This document shows, piece by piece, positions 24,470 to 33,765 of a stretch of DNA of 64,000 bases. The DNA is from Pseudomonadales bacterium. Its GTDB lineage: Bacteria; Pseudomonadota; Gammaproteobacteria; Pseudomonadales; Pseudohongiellaceae. Each line of letters opens with the position of its first letter. Position 1 is the first letter of the stretch. The notes under the pieces were generated by a model. It was given only the letters and a program-made list of their open reading frames with translations. It ran no database searches and had not been told where the DNA came from. Location: positions 1,054,001-1,118,000 of the forward strand of contig JACKOH010000002.1 of the NCBI GenBank assembly GCA_024234395.1. The letters are read 5' to 3'. The translations under genes were made by a program, and so were the position numbers.

Positions 24470-26494
24470 ATGCAACACCCGTTGATGAAAAAATGCCTGC
24501 TGGCATTGCTGTTGTTGCCTCTGGCAACACTGGTATCCGCCCAGGACAGCATTGAGTGGTTTACCCTGGGCAATGATTACGCCCACACCCGTTATACGCC
24601 GGCCGATCAGATCACCGCGGATAACTTCAACGACCTGGAGGTCGCCTGGGTCTGGGACGGCGCCAGTTTCGGTGCGGTCAGCGGCCGTTCAACGCCCTCC
24701 TATATTGATGGCACGCTTTACACCGTGGCAGGTAATCACCGCACCGTGGTAGCGATCGACCCGAAAACCGGCGAGACCATCTGGTCCTACCGGGAACCGA
24801 CCACTCCGCGCGGCCAGTACTCCATGCGCGCCGACTATGGCAAGGGCGTGGGCTTCGGTTACGTGAACGGACGTGGCGTGGTCTACATCATTTCCCCGGC
24901 CTTCTTCCTGACTGCATTGGATGCCAAGACCGGGGCACCGCTGAAGAATTTCGGCCGCCCGGTGCCCATCGACGGGTTCCCGGAAACCGGAGTGGTTGAC
25001 CTGCTGGCCGACCTGGGGCATCCCTACGACCCCTACGAGGGCATCCCTCTGGAAGTGGGTTATATCACTTCCTCTTCTCCGCCCATCGTGGTCAACGACA
25101 CCATCATCGTGGGCAACTCCGCCGAGCAGGGCTACCATCAGTCCCGCATCGAAAACGTGCCCGGTGACATTCTTGCCTATGACGCTGCGACCGGTGCCTT
25201 CAAATGGAAATTCAATGTCATTCCTAAGCCTGGCGAATACGGCCATGAGACCTGGGAAAACGATGCCTGGGAATGGACCGGTGACGTCTCCTCCTGGGCG
25301 CCGCTGTCTGCCGATCCGGAGAATAACCTGGTCTACGTACCCACCAACGGTGCCACCATCGACTATTACGGTGGTTTCCGTCCCGGCGACAACCTGTTCA
25401 GTACCAGCCTGATTGCGCTGGATGTACGGACCGGCGAACGGGCCTGGCATTTCCAGTTTGTGCATCATGATATCTGGAACTACGACACGCCGACGGCACC
25501 GATCCTGCTGGATGTGAACCTGCCGGGCCGCGGTCCAATTCCGGCCGTGGCACAGGCCACCAAGCAGGGTTTCGTGTACGCCTTCAACCGGCTGACCGGT
25601 GAACCGCTGTGGCCGATCGAAGAACGGCCGGTGCCGCAGTCCATCGTGCCGGGTGAGCAATTGTCGGCTACCCAGCCATTCCCCACCCGACCGGCAGCCT
25701 TTGAGATGCAGGGTATCACTGAAGACGATCTGATCGACTTCACTCCGGAAATGCGCGCCCAGGCCATCGAGGCGATGGATGAATACCTGATGGGACCGCT
25801 GTTCACACCGCCGATTCACGACACCAACAACCTCGGCAAGTTCGCCACCATGAACTGCCCGGGCGGTGCCGGCGGTGCCAACATCAATGGCCCGTCCGTG
25901 GCTGATCCCACCAGCGGCGTGATGTTCGTGTCCACCCACAACAGCTGTTTCGCACTGCGGGTTATTCCCGGCGAGGAATCGGACCTGCTGTTCCCGGAAA
26001 CCACGGGCGCGACATTCTCCCGTTATGCCAACTCGGCGCGTGGTGCCACCGCCCGGCCGCCGCGGCATCCCAGCGGGCTGCCGATCGTCAAGCCGCCTTA
26101 CAGCAAGATCGTCGCAATCGATATGAACACCGGCGATCACCTGTGGGAGATTCCCACCGGCGAAACGCCTGAACGTTACAAGAACGTTCTGCGGCAGGCC
26201 GGCGTCGATCTGGACCAGATCGGCAGCACCGGGACCGGTGCTCTGGTACCCATGGTGGTCACCGCCAACATGCTGGTGTACTCCGATGCGGCCAGCGACG
26301 GAACCCCCATGCTGTGGGCGATCGATAAGGCCAGCGGTGACATCGTCGGCGCCATCGAGGCACCGGACCGAAACGGCTACGGCATGAGCTCCTGGGTCCA
26401 TGACGGGCACCAGTACATCATGCTGCAGACCGGCTCCACCCTGACGGCCATGGCCCTGCCAGGTGCCAAACCGACAGCTGGCGCTGCTCACTGA
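24470..26494 (+). CDS. Exported PQQ-dependent dehydrogenase (large, 674 aa)
   Basis: From ATG 24470 (GGAGAG upstream) the protein has 674 residues and a signal peptide ending at LVSAQ near residue 24. A frame back to 24362 covers the iterons and is not used. Propeller docking strands include GETIWSYREP, GAFKWKFNV, GERAWHFQFVHHDIWNYD (catalytic-Asp region HHDIWNYDT) and GDHLWEIPTG. There is no vicinal Cys pair and no heme motif. The long insert around residues 385-500 and GGAGGANINGPS resemble the glucose/polyol-type quinoproteins. It would oxidise the product of the preceding monooxygenase/NHL step. A strong terminator follows. Confidence 0.87.
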   Translation: MQHPLMKKCLLALLLLPLATLVSAQDSIEWFTLGNDYAHTRYTPADQITADNFNDLEVAWVWDGASFGAVSGRSTPSYIDGTLYTVAGNHRTVVAIDPKTGETIWSYREPTTPRGQYSMRADYGKGVGFGYVNGRGVVYIISPAFFLTALDAKTGAPLKNFGRPVPIDGFPETGVVDLLADLGHPYDPYEGIPLEVGYITSSSPPIVVNDTIIVGNSAEQGYHQSRIENVPGDILAYDAATGAFKWKFNVIPKPGEYGHETWENDAWEWTGDVSSWAPLSADPENNLVYVPTNGATIDYYGGFRPGDNLFSTSLIALDVRTGERAWHFQFVHHDIWNYDTPTAPILLDVNLPGRGPIPAVAQATKQGFVYAFNRLTGEPLWPIEERPVPQSIVPGEQLSATQPFPTRPAAFEMQGITEDDLIDFTPEMRAQAIEAMDEYLMGPLFTPPIHDTNNLGKFATMNCPGGAGGANINGPSVADPTSGVMFVSTHNSCFALRVIPGEESDLLFPETTGATFSRYANSARGATARPPRHPSGLPIVKPPYSKIVAIDMNTGDHLWEIPTGETPERYKNVLRQAGVDLDQIGSTGTGALVPMVVTANMLVYSDAASDGTPMLWAIDKASGDIVGAIEAPDRNGYGMSSWVHDGHQYIMLQTGSTLTAMALPGAKPTAGAAH

Positions 26495-26514
26495 GGCACT
26501 GGCTACCGCAATAG

Positions 26515-26550
26515 AAACCCGCGCACAGCGGACTGTGCGCGGGTTTTTTT
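26515..26550 (+). terminator. Strong intrinsic terminator
   Basis: AAACCCGCGCACAG (26515-26528) pairs with CTGTGCGCGGGTTT (26533-26546) around CGGA, then a run of T to 26550. It closes the oxidation cluster. Confidence 0.92.
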
Positions 26551-26685
26551 ATGACCGGCTGCACTGCGGTGCGTCGTCAAACTGCAACTATCAACCTGCA
26601 AATCACTGCGCCGATAGTCATTTCGAGAGTCTCTCCCCAAATCCTGAATAACAGCTGCTGTCTGACAGTAAAAGGCGGACTTAAC

Positions 26686-26699
26686 TTGATATAAGTCAA
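26686..26699 (+). promoter_or_regulatory. FNR/Anr-type box
   Basis: TTGAT ATAA GTCAA matches the FNR/CRP-family consensus TTGAT-N4-ATCAA with one change that is common in Anr/Dnr sites. It lies 133 bases before the receptor start at 26832 and suggests oxygen- or nitric-oxide-responsive control. Confidence 0.5.
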
Positions 26700-26733
26700 T
26701 TCAGGTCCGATTTCGGCCCGAAATAGCGGTTTC

Positions 26734-26750
26734 TGCGACAATATGTCGCA
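26734..26750. promoter_or_regulatory. 17-bp palindrome, possible operator
   Basis: TGCGACA-ATA-TGTCGCA is a perfect 7+3+7 palindrome between the FNR-type box and the receptor gene, in operator position. The regulator is unknown. Confidence 0.4.
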
Positions 26751-26831
26751 GGGACTATCCCCCTTAATCCACTAGACTTGCGTCCGTTGCCAGACTGGCA
26801 ATTCAAGGCGATCAGAATTAAAGGGGAGATT

Positions 26832-28958
26832 ATGAACAGGTTTGCAGTACGGTCGATTCCGCTCCTCGTTATGTTAAGTAACGCGGTGCTGGCACAGGAC
26901 GCCCAGCGGGTTCAGGAAATCACCGTGGTCGGCGTGCGTGACACTCACACCGTGGTGACCGATGACAAGATGGTGGCACCACCGGATACCGCGCAGCTGC
27001 TGCGTAAAATGCCCGGCGCCAACATCAACAAGAACGGTGAGCTGACCGGCATTGCCCAGTACCGTGGCATGTATGGCGATCGTATCCGGGTTTCAGTCAA
27101 TGGTGCCCAGATCAGTGGCGCCGGCCCCAATGCCATGGATTCCCCCCTGCATTACGCACCGGTAGCGATTCTGGAATCGCTCACCATCAACCGCGGTATC
27201 GCCTCGGTCAGCTCCGGCCAGGAAACCATCGGCGGCTATGTTCAGGCCCAGACCTACAGCGGCGAATACGGTGGCTCCGGAGATTTCGAATTCAAGGGGC
27301 GCACCTATTTCGGTGCCCAGTCGGTCAACAGCGGCACGGTGGCAAGCGGCTTCTTCTCCCTGGCCAATCGCAATCACATCATCCGCTCTTTCGTCATGAC
27401 GGAGCAGGCAGACGACACGGAATTTCCGGGAGGCAGAATTATCCCCTCTGAGTATGAGCGGGATCGTTTTGACCTGGGCTACAGCTTCCGTTCCGGTGAT
27501 CACGAGTTTACCCTGGATTTCGCCCGTAACAACACCGGAGATGCCGGTACCGCCTCTCTGCCCATGGACATCCACTCGGTGGACAGTGACCTGTTCCGGT
27601 CCAGTTATACCTGGGAAGGTCGTGATACGACTGTTCGCGCCAAGTTTTCCTTTGCCGACAACGAACACTGGATGACCAATTACCACCTGCGTCAGCCGCC
27701 TCAGGACAATATGATGACCACCGGTGCGATGCGCTATCGACGCAACTGGGCGGTCAGCGAGAATATGGGCTTCGGTCTGGAAGCCGAACAGTTTGTCGAC
27801 AATGGCAGCTGGAAGTACGGGATCGATGCCAATCTGACCGATCACCGGTCAATAATTACCAATCCCAACGCGCCACCGTTTTACATTTCCAACTTTAACG
27901 ACGTTAACCGGGATGTGCTGGGTGTTTACCTGGAACGCAGTATTTCCCTGTCGGATGCCACCGGGCTGGATGCCGGTGTGCGTGTCAATCGGGTGAACAT
28001 GGATTCGGAGCTGGTATCGGCCAACCTGAATCCGATGAACATGCCCTCGGGCATGCCGGCCATGATGAACCTGATGGCCTCGCAATTGGCTGATCGCTTC
28101 AACACTAGCGACCTGGATCAGACCGACACCAATCTGGACTGGTTCCTGCGTTTCAGCATTGAAGGGGGTTATGACACCACCTGGTATGTCGGAGCCGCGC
28201 GCAAGACCCGTTCACCCTCTTACCAGGAGCGCTATCTGTGGATCCCGCTGGAAGCGACCGGCGGTCTGGCGGACGGTAAAACCTACGTGGGCGATCCCAA
28301 CCTGGACCCGGAAGTGTCCCACGAGATCGAGCTCGGTTTTGACCGTGAGGCCGGCGGCTACAATATCTACCCGCGGATTTTCTACCGGGAAGTTACCGAT
28401 TTTATTCAGGGCACGCCGTCGAGCGATATGCTGGTGGTGAATTTTGCCCAGATGATGGCCAACATGGGTATGGGGCTGCCCGATCCTCTGCAGTACAACA
28501 ATGTGGATGCCAGCTTCTACGGCTTCGATCTGGAATCGGATTTTGCTCTCGGTGATCGTTTTACCCTGCGCGCCATCGCCAGCATCGTGCGCGGTACGCG
28601 AGACGACATCAACGACAACCTGTACCGCATCGCTCCGGACAACATGGTTCTGTCCCTCGATTACCAGGGCAGCAACTGGGTCGGTACCTTCGAGTCGGTG
28701 ATTTATGCTAATCAGAATCGGGTTTCCCAGACCAACATCGAGCAGAAGACTGATGGCTATACGATTTTCAACCTGACCGGGCGGATCAATTTGTCACCGG
28801 ATCTGGAAATTGGTGTGGGTATCGAAAACCTGTTTGACAAGGAGTACGAGGATCACCTGGCCGGTTACAACCGGGCCTACAATCCTGATATTCCGTTGCG
28901 CTACCGGATGCCTGGGCTGGGCCGTAATTTCTATGGCCGCCTGATGTGGTACTTCTAG
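26832..28958 (+). CDS. TonB-dependent receptor, OprC-like (possible copper receptor)
   Basis: From ATG 26832 (AAGGGGAG upstream) the protein has 708 residues. A signal peptide ends near VLAQ, then the plug reads QEITVVGVRDTHTVV, ELTGIAQYRGMYGDRIRVSV and SLTINRGIASVSSGQETIGG. The barrel ends with RNFYGRLMWYF. Predicted loops are Met-rich (NPMNMPSGMPAMMNLM, MMANMGMGLPDPL), as in the copper receptor OprC. Import of copper would fit the neighbouring copper monooxygenase. FNR-type and palindromic sites lie upstream, and a terminator follows. Confidence 0.82.
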   Translation: MNRFAVRSIPLLVMLSNAVLAQDAQRVQEITVVGVRDTHTVVTDDKMVAPPDTAQLLRKMPGANINKNGELTGIAQYRGMYGDRIRVSVNGAQISGAGPNAMDSPLHYAPVAILESLTINRGIASVSSGQETIGGYVQAQTYSGEYGGSGDFEFKGRTYFGAQSVNSGTVASGFFSLANRNHIIRSFVMTEQADDTEFPGGRIIPSEYERDRFDLGYSFRSGDHEFTLDFARNNTGDAGTASLPMDIHSVDSDLFRSSYTWEGRDTTVRAKFSFADNEHWMTNYHLRQPPQDNMMTTGAMRYRRNWAVSENMGFGLEAEQFVDNGSWKYGIDANLTDHRSIITNPNAPPFYISNFNDVNRDVLGVYLERSISLSDATGLDAGVRVNRVNMDSELVSANLNPMNMPSGMPAMMNLMASQLADRFNTSDLDQTDTNLDWFLRFSIEGGYDTTWYVGAARKTRSPSYQERYLWIPLEATGGLADGKTYVGDPNLDPEVSHEIELGFDREAGGYNIYPRIFYREVTDFIQGTPSSDMLVVNFAQMMANMGMGLPDPLQYNNVDASFYGFDLESDFALGDRFTLRAIASIVRGTRDDINDNLYRIAPDNMVLSLDYQGSNWVGTFESVIYANQNRVSQTNIEQKTDGYTIFNLTGRINLSPDLEIGVGIENLFDKEYEDHLAGYNRAYNPDIPLRYRMPGLGRNFYGRLMWYF

Positions 28959-28980
28959 TCAGATCTTTCTGACAGTTCAG

Positions 28981-29012
28981 CCGGCCACGACTTGTCGTGG
29001 CCGGTTTTTTTT
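28981..29012 (+). terminator. Strong intrinsic terminator
   Basis: CCGGCCACGA (28981-28990) pairs with TCGTGGCCGG (28995-29004) around CTTG, followed by eight T. Confidence 0.92.
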
Positions 29013-29108
29013 ATTCCCGGTAAAAGGCCTGCTGATACTGCCAGCCTACATAACTGGAGATTACAGGCCGGTAGAATCGTGGTGGTCGTTTCTGAGCACT
29101 ATCCGTTG

Positions 29109-29531
29109 TCAAGCCGGATCCAGACGCAGAAAATAGCGCGGTGGGAATCCGGTGCGGAAGCGGAATTCAAAATTCACGGTGTAGGTATTCCGCACCATTT
29201 CCTCTTCCGCGCCTTCGAGTGGCACCGCCCGGTAGGGTTCAAACTTGTCCTCCATCATCACTTCGATAGCGGGGTTTTCCAGGGCCTGATGATACCAGGC
29301 GCGGGGCCAGTGATTGGCCGCCACGTAGGCCTTCCCATCGATCTCAACCAGGCGCACCACCCGCTCATGTCGGGTCTGGTCGCCATCGAAGGTGGCGATG
29401 ACGATAGTGGATTGATTCTGCGGCTGGTTATAACCGAGATTGGCCTCAAAATAGACCACCTGCCCGACGTAGGCGATGGCCAGTATTACCACGGCAATAG
29501 CGATCCACTTTTTCATTCTATTGCTGTTCAT
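29109..29531 (-). CDS. Membrane-anchored DUF385-like (split-barrel nitroreductase) protein
   Basis: The 140-residue protein has an N-terminal transmembrane anchor (residues about 8-26), then a small domain with STIVIATFDGDQTRHERVVRLVEIDGKAYVAA, WPRAWYHQALENPAIEVMM and EEEMVRNTY. The PRAWYHQALENPAIEV block is the pattern of DUF385 deazaflavin-dependent split-barrel proteins, although these are usually soluble and associated with F420 makers. The assignment is therefore moderate. GGAGACTCATCG precedes ATG 29531; ATG 29516 is an alternative. Confidence 0.6.
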   Translation of the reverse strand: MNSNRMKKWIAIAVVILAIAYVGQVVYFEANLGYNQPQNQSTIVIATFDGDQTRHERVVRLVEIDGKAYVAANHWPRAWYHQALENPAIEVMMEDKFEPYRAVPLEGAEEEMVRNTYTVNFEFRFRTGFPPRYFLRLDPA

Positions 29532-29596
29532 CGATGAGTCTCCGTGTATTTGGGAAAATCGTTAGTTTCTCAATTTGAAATCTGGTCCGACGGGTA

Positions 29597-29698
29597 GGGA
29601 CGTGAGCAGTAACTGTCACTGAGGATCGCAAACGCACGTTCATGTGCGCTGGTTCTCGACGTCCCTGTCTCGAACGTGCTCAGTGACAGGTACTGCTC
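29597..29698. repeat. Nested inverted repeats with crossing (pseudoknot-like) pairing
   Basis: GAGCAGTAACTGTCACTGAG (29604-29623) is the inverse of 29679-29698 with one mismatch. Outside it GGGACG (29597-29602) can pair with CGTCCC (29660-29665), which lies inside the large loop, and CGCAC/GTGCG forms a small inner hairpin near 29633-29649. It may be a MITE-like relic or a structured RNA. The remaining gap 29532-29856 has no gene. Confidence 0.55.
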
Positions 29699-29856
29699 GC
29701 ATCCTTGATACTTTAGTGAGCAATTCAGATTATGACACGACCGGAGAGCCAGCTAGTTAACCTTTGAGTTCGTGAATTCAGAGGTTCCGTCAAAAGGCGA
29801 TCAGACAACCGCTCTGACCCGCGCCGCACCCGATTAAACTGCGGTCGGCGTGATCT

Positions 29857-30699
29857 TCAGCCTGCCAGCAGGACTATACCAGCAATGATCAACAGGATCA
29901 GCAGTACCCGCATCCGGGTCAGTTTCTCCTTGATGATGAAGGCCGAAATCACGGCGGCAAATGCCACGCTGGTTTCCCTTAACACTGCTACCGGCGCGAT
30001 TCGTTCCTGACTGAAAGCCCAGATCACAATCCAGTAGGCAAGGGCGGAGATAATCGCCACCGCAAGGCCTGGTTTCCAGACTCTGCGGGCGCTGGAAAAT
30101 AACTGTCCACGACGCCTGAGCCAGGCGACAAGCGGAAACAGCATGCCATGCAGGAGGAACATCCAGGCAGTGTAGGAGTGACTGTTTGCGGCCAGGCGGG
30201 CGCCCTGGCCATCTACCAGCGAGTATCCGGTAATACAGAGCCCGGTCAGTAGCGAATAACCCAGCGCAGCGCCGGTCAGTTGCCGGATGCCACCGATGCG
30301 TTCGCCGGCGAAGCCCAGAATACTGGCCACTATCAGTGCCATCCCCGCCATTTCGTTGCTGGAAAGCGACTCCTGTAACAGCAGAAAACCCAGCAGCGCG
30401 GTGAGCAGCGGCGCCGAGCCCCGCGCCAGCGGATAGATCTGCACGAAATCGCCGTGTCCGTAGGCCCGCACCAGCATCGTCATGTAAGTGGTATGAATAC
30501 ACATCGACAGAAACAGGAAGGGCCAGCTGGCCCGTTCCGGCGCCGGCAACAGGAATACAAACGGCAGGGCCAGCAGGGAAGTGGAGAAGGCTGTCACCGC
30601 CATTACCACCAGGCGATCGCCACTGACCTTGATCAGGGCATTCCAGATGGCGTGCAACAGCGCCGCCAGCAGGACGGCAGTAAGGATGAAGGGCGACAT
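29857..30699 (-). CDS. EamA/DMT-family transporter
   Basis: The 280-residue protein is almost entirely hydrophobic, with about ten predicted helices in two EamA repeats (ALLHAIWNALIKVSGDR at the first repeat; LRETSVAFAAVISAFIIKEKLT at the second). LARGSAPLLTALLGFLLLQE is the characteristic mid-repeat segment. DMT transporters move small metabolites or amino acids across the inner membrane; no substrate can be inferred. A wider overlapping frame (29834-30769) is a shadow because it lacks the repeat pattern. Confidence 0.85.
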   Translation of the reverse strand: MSPFILTAVLLAALLHAIWNALIKVSGDRLVVMAVTAFSTSLLALPFVFLLPAPERASWPFLFLSMCIHTTYMTMLVRAYGHGDFVQIYPLARGSAPLLTALLGFLLLQESLSSNEMAGMALIVASILGFAGERIGGIRQLTGAALGYSLLTGLCITGYSLVDGQGARLAANSHSYTAWMFLLHGMLFPLVAWLRRRGQLFSSARRVWKPGLAVAIISALAYWIVIWAFSQERIAPVAVLRETSVAFAAVISAFIIKEKLTRMRVLLILLIIAGIVLLAG

Positions 30700-30817
30700 G
30701 CAGGGAGATTACCCGGAATCCAATGCCATGGCGGGGACAATCGCCGTCAGTTTCGACTCGATTCCGCAATCCGGATGCATGTAATCGGCGTCCGGATTGC
30801 GGAGCAGCTGATTCAGC

Positions 30818-31792
30818 CTAAGGCACCAGCACGATGGAACCGGTGGTCTTGCGCGCGGCCAGGTCCCGATGGGCCTTGGCGGCATCCTTCAGCGCATAGT
30901 GATGATTCACCTCGATCTTCACGGCGCCGGATTTCACCACCTTGATCAGGTCGTTGGCCATCCTGCGCAGTTCTTCCGGCGTACTGGCATAGTTGAACAG
31001 GGTGGGCCGGGTCATGAACAGGGAACCTTTCTGTGCCAGCATCGCTGGCGGGAATGCGGGTACCGGTCCGGATGCATTGCCATAAGTAACAAACAGTCCG
31101 CGCTTCTGCAGGCAGTCCAGAGAAGCGGGAAAGGTGTCTTTGCCGATGGAGTCATAAACCACCGGGACTCCCTTGCCCTTGGTGATGGCTTTGACCCGCT
31201 TGACGAAATCCTGCTTGGTGTAATTGATCGGATAGTCACAACCGTGCGATTTCGCCAGTCTGGCCTTGACGTCTGAGCCAACCGTTCCAATCACCGTGGC
31301 ACCCAGCGACTTGGCCCACTGACAGAGAATCAGGCCGACTCCACCGGCAGCGGCCTGAACCAGAATTGTGTCGCCTTTTTTGACGCGGTAAGTCTGGCAT
31401 ATCAGATACTGTACGGTCAGGCCTTTCAGCATCATGGCCGCGGCCTCGGCATCGGAAATCTCCTCGGGTATCTTCACCAGCTTACCGGCATCCAGATTGG
31501 CGGCTTCGGCGTAGCAGCCGGTCCCGGCTGTTCCGGTGGCTACCCGGTCACCCACTTTCAGTCCTTTGACCCCGGCACCCACTTCGATGACGACTCCGCA
31601 CATTTCTCCGCCCGGGGTGAACGGTAGCGGAACAGCATACAGTCCGGTGCGCTGATAGATATCGATAAAATTGACACCAATGGCCTTGGCCTGCACGGTG
31701 ACTTCACCCTTACCGGGTTTGCCGAGGCTCACTTCGCGGAATTTCATCACTGAAGGGGCGCCGGTTTTTTCGACGAGGATGGCTTTGGGCAT
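30818..31792 (-). CDS. NADPH:quinone oxidoreductase (zinc-less MDR family)
   Basis: From ATG 31792 (AAAGGACCC upstream) the protein has 324 residues. An upstream extension to 31897 lacks family homology. Signatures are KAIGVNFIDIYQRTGLY, PGGEMCGVVIEVGAGV, the NADPH loop VQAAAGGVGLILCQWAKSLGA and VYDSIGKDTF. It would reduce quinones in the cytoplasm using NADPH, a detoxification role. It lacks the Cys/His zinc ligands of alcohol dehydrogenases. Confidence 0.88.
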   Translation of the reverse strand: MPKAILVEKTGAPSVMKFREVSLGKPGKGEVTVQAKAIGVNFIDIYQRTGLYAVPLPFTPGGEMCGVVIEVGAGVKGLKVGDRVATGTAGTGCYAEAANLDAGKLVKIPEEISDAEAAAMMLKGLTVQYLICQTYRVKKGDTILVQAAAGGVGLILCQWAKSLGATVIGTVGSDVKARLAKSHGCDYPINYTKQDFVKRVKAITKGKGVPVVYDSIGKDTFPASLDCLQKRGLFVTYGNASGPVPAFPPAMLAQKGSLFMTRPTLFNYASTPEELRRMANDLIKVVKSGAVKIEVNHHYALKDAAKAHRDLAARKTTGSIVLVP

Positions 31793-31921
31793 AGCGGGGT
31801 CCTTTGTGGTTTGAATCAGTGGATGTTGAAAATACTTCCGCAACTTGCCTTGAAGCGATAAAAAAATCAACCTTTTAGCAGATCTGTCTGCATTCACCGC
31901 AGAGTGGTGATCGAACCGCTG

Positions 31922-33124
31922 CTAGCGGTTTAACGGTTCGGCAAGACGATTGCTGACAAACGAATCCAGCCGCTGCGCCCGCTCAGCATAAGCGGGATTA
32001 TTTTTAAGACGCAGCAGCAGATCACTGGCGGCCTGCAGGTTGTTCAGATTGATTTCGGTAACGGCGAGCAAATAACTAATCTGACCGCGCTCGGATTCTG
32101 CAGCCAGGCGCAATGCCTGCAACAATGACTCGCGAGCTTCGCCATACCGTTCCCATTGCAGGTACAGTTGAGCGGTCTTGAGGTAGGGTTCACTGGTTGG
32201 TTCGAGCTGTGCTGCCCTGGCGAAGGAAGCCACCGCCAGGTCCAGTTCTCTGGCCAGCATCCACATTTCTCCCAGCAGCATGTGATCATCGAAACTGACG
32301 GATTGCGGATCCTGATCCAGGCGCTCCGCCATGGCCCGGGAAAACAGCATGGCAGCATCAGCCGGCATTCCCAGGCTGGTGAACAGGCCGGCCAGGCGGC
32401 GAATCTCGTCAAAACTCAGCTCTTCGAGATGGGAGGCTATCACCAGCCCGGCCGTTCCTCTGGGGGTGTCTTCTATCAACAGGAATATACTGGCCAGTTG
32501 ACGCCACCAGCCGGCCTGATCCGGTTGTTCGGCGATCAGATTTTTCAACAATTCAATTGCATTGTTGGCACGACCGCTTCGTGTGTAGGCATAGGCAAGC
32601 AGTTCCGACCATTGAGGCGGAGGGTTTTCTGTCATGGCTATTGATCGTTCCAGAACTTGGGCTCCCTCCGCGAACCGCTCCAGTTGTAGATAGGTGTACC
32701 CCATTAACACCAGTTCGGCAGGCTGCGGATCTTCGGCTTCCCGGGACCAGATTTCCAGTTGTTCCAGGGCCGGTTCCGGCTGATCGTTCATCAGCAGCAG
32801 TTGTGCATAGAGCCGCCGCAGCCTGGGGATAAACGTAATGGAGTCATCGCTTCGCAGCGCCTCCAGCTCCTGCAGGGCTGATTCAGACTGATCCTGTTGA
32901 ATCAGCAGGCCGATTCGTTCATAGGCAATATAGCCTTTCTCAGCCGGACTCATGCTGCGACTTTCCAGCAACCGGCGTAGATCCTCCAGTGCCGCTGCCG
33001 GATCGTCGCTGGCCCGGTCCATGATGACGAACAGGCGTTGAGACAGGCGCGCTGAAAGCCGTTCCGCCGCCTCGGTCAGCGGCAGTGCGAGGAGCACCAG
33101 TACTACGATCAACAGCCTGATCAT
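31922..33124 (-). CDS. TPR protein, last gene of the TonB operon
   Basis: The 400-residue protein has a signal peptide ending near TEAAE (residue 20) and several TPR-like helix pairs (LVLMGYTYLQLERFAEGAQVLERSI, WSELLAYAYTRSGRANNAIELL, PYLKTAQLYLQWERYGEARESLL). Its ATG overlaps the TonB stop by four bases. TPR proteins commonly end TtpC-type TonB operons in Vibrio and relatives and are thought to act in the periplasm. The exact role is not established. Confidence 0.82.
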   Translation of the reverse strand: MIRLLIVVLVLLALPLTEAAERLSARLSQRLFVIMDRASDDPAAALEDLRRLLESRSMSPAEKGYIAYERIGLLIQQDQSESALQELEALRSDDSITFIPRLRRLYAQLLLMNDQPEPALEQLEIWSREAEDPQPAELVLMGYTYLQLERFAEGAQVLERSIAMTENPPPQWSELLAYAYTRSGRANNAIELLKNLIAEQPDQAGWWRQLASIFLLIEDTPRGTAGLVIASHLEELSFDEIRRLAGLFTSLGMPADAAMLFSRAMAERLDQDPQSVSFDDHMLLGEMWMLARELDLAVASFARAAQLEPTSEPYLKTAQLYLQWERYGEARESLLQALRLAAESERGQISYLLAVTEINLNNLQAASDLLLRLKNNPAYAERAQRLDSFVSNRLAEPLNR

Positions 33125-33765
33125 CTGCCGTTGTCCAGGCTGAAGTTTATGCGGATTTCGGCCAGTGTATCCACCGCGTCGCCGTCTCTGATTACCGGCC
33201 GGAAACGCCAGCGCCGTGCAGCGTTCATGGCGGCTTCGTTAAAAATTTCCGCTGGCTCCGCTTCCACCACCACCGGGTCGCTCACGGTGCCGTCGGCATT
33301 GACCGTGAACAGCAGGTCCACCCAGCCCTCGATCTGGCGCATGCGTGCTGCCGGCGGATACTGTGGCGGCAGCATGGTCAGGGGGATCAGGTCTTCCGCC
33401 ATCATCACATCCAGATCCATCACGCTGCCCTCCATGAGGGTCTGACCCAGCACCACGCCGGCGCCTTCGCCCAGCAGGCTGGTGACCTCGTAGGAAGCCA
33501 CGTTGGCTGGCAGCGCCGACACCCGGTTGGCGATGGTCTGCACGTCAGCCTGCAACCGCTGGATTTCCCGGGGTTTCGGAGGAGGCGGGGTGCGCCGGTC
33601 CCGGGTGCGGGTTTCCTCGTCGACGGCGGTACGGATGAATTCGATGGGCTGGGTGTCGATCAGGTTCACGACCCGGGTCGAGTCCCTGGAAACCATGCTG
33701 TCCATGAGCAGGAAAAGTCCCAGATTGATGAGGACTGCGGGGATCAGCACCAGCAGCAGTTTCAT
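33121..33765 (-). CDS. tonB: TonB energy-transducing protein (TonB2-like)
   Basis: The 214-residue protein has one N-terminal transmembrane helix (LLLVLIPAVLINLGLFLLM), a short proline/arginine linker with RTPPPPKPREI and a C-terminal TonB domain: YPPAARMRQIEGWVDLLFTVNADG, EAAMNAARRWRFRPV. It spans the periplasm and opens TonB-dependent receptors. Its short length and short linker resemble TonB2, which needs a TtpC partner. ATGA overlap with ExbD upstream and ATGA with the TPR gene downstream show translational coupling. Confidence 0.9.
   Translation of the reverse strand: MKLLLVLIPAVLINLGLFLLMDSMVSRDSTRVVNLIDTQPIEFIRTAVDEETRTRDRRTPPPPKPREIQRLQADVQTIANRVSALPANVASYEVTSLLGEGAGVVLGQTLMEGSVMDLDVMMAEDLIPLTMLPPQYPPAARMRQIEGWVDLLFTVNADGTVSDPVVVEAEPAEIFNEAAMNAARRWRFRPVIRDGDAVDTLAEIRINFSLDNGR

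Noticed and set aside
24689..26491. 600-codon leftward frame opposite the PQQ dehydrogenase
   Set aside because: It is an antisense shadow of a GC-rich gene: no motif, no ribosome site, and the forward protein is a clear quinoprotein.
29834..30769. Overlapping frame in the EamA region
   Set aside because: Arginine- and glycine-rich with no helices pattern; the 29857-30699 frame has ten helices and two EamA repeats.
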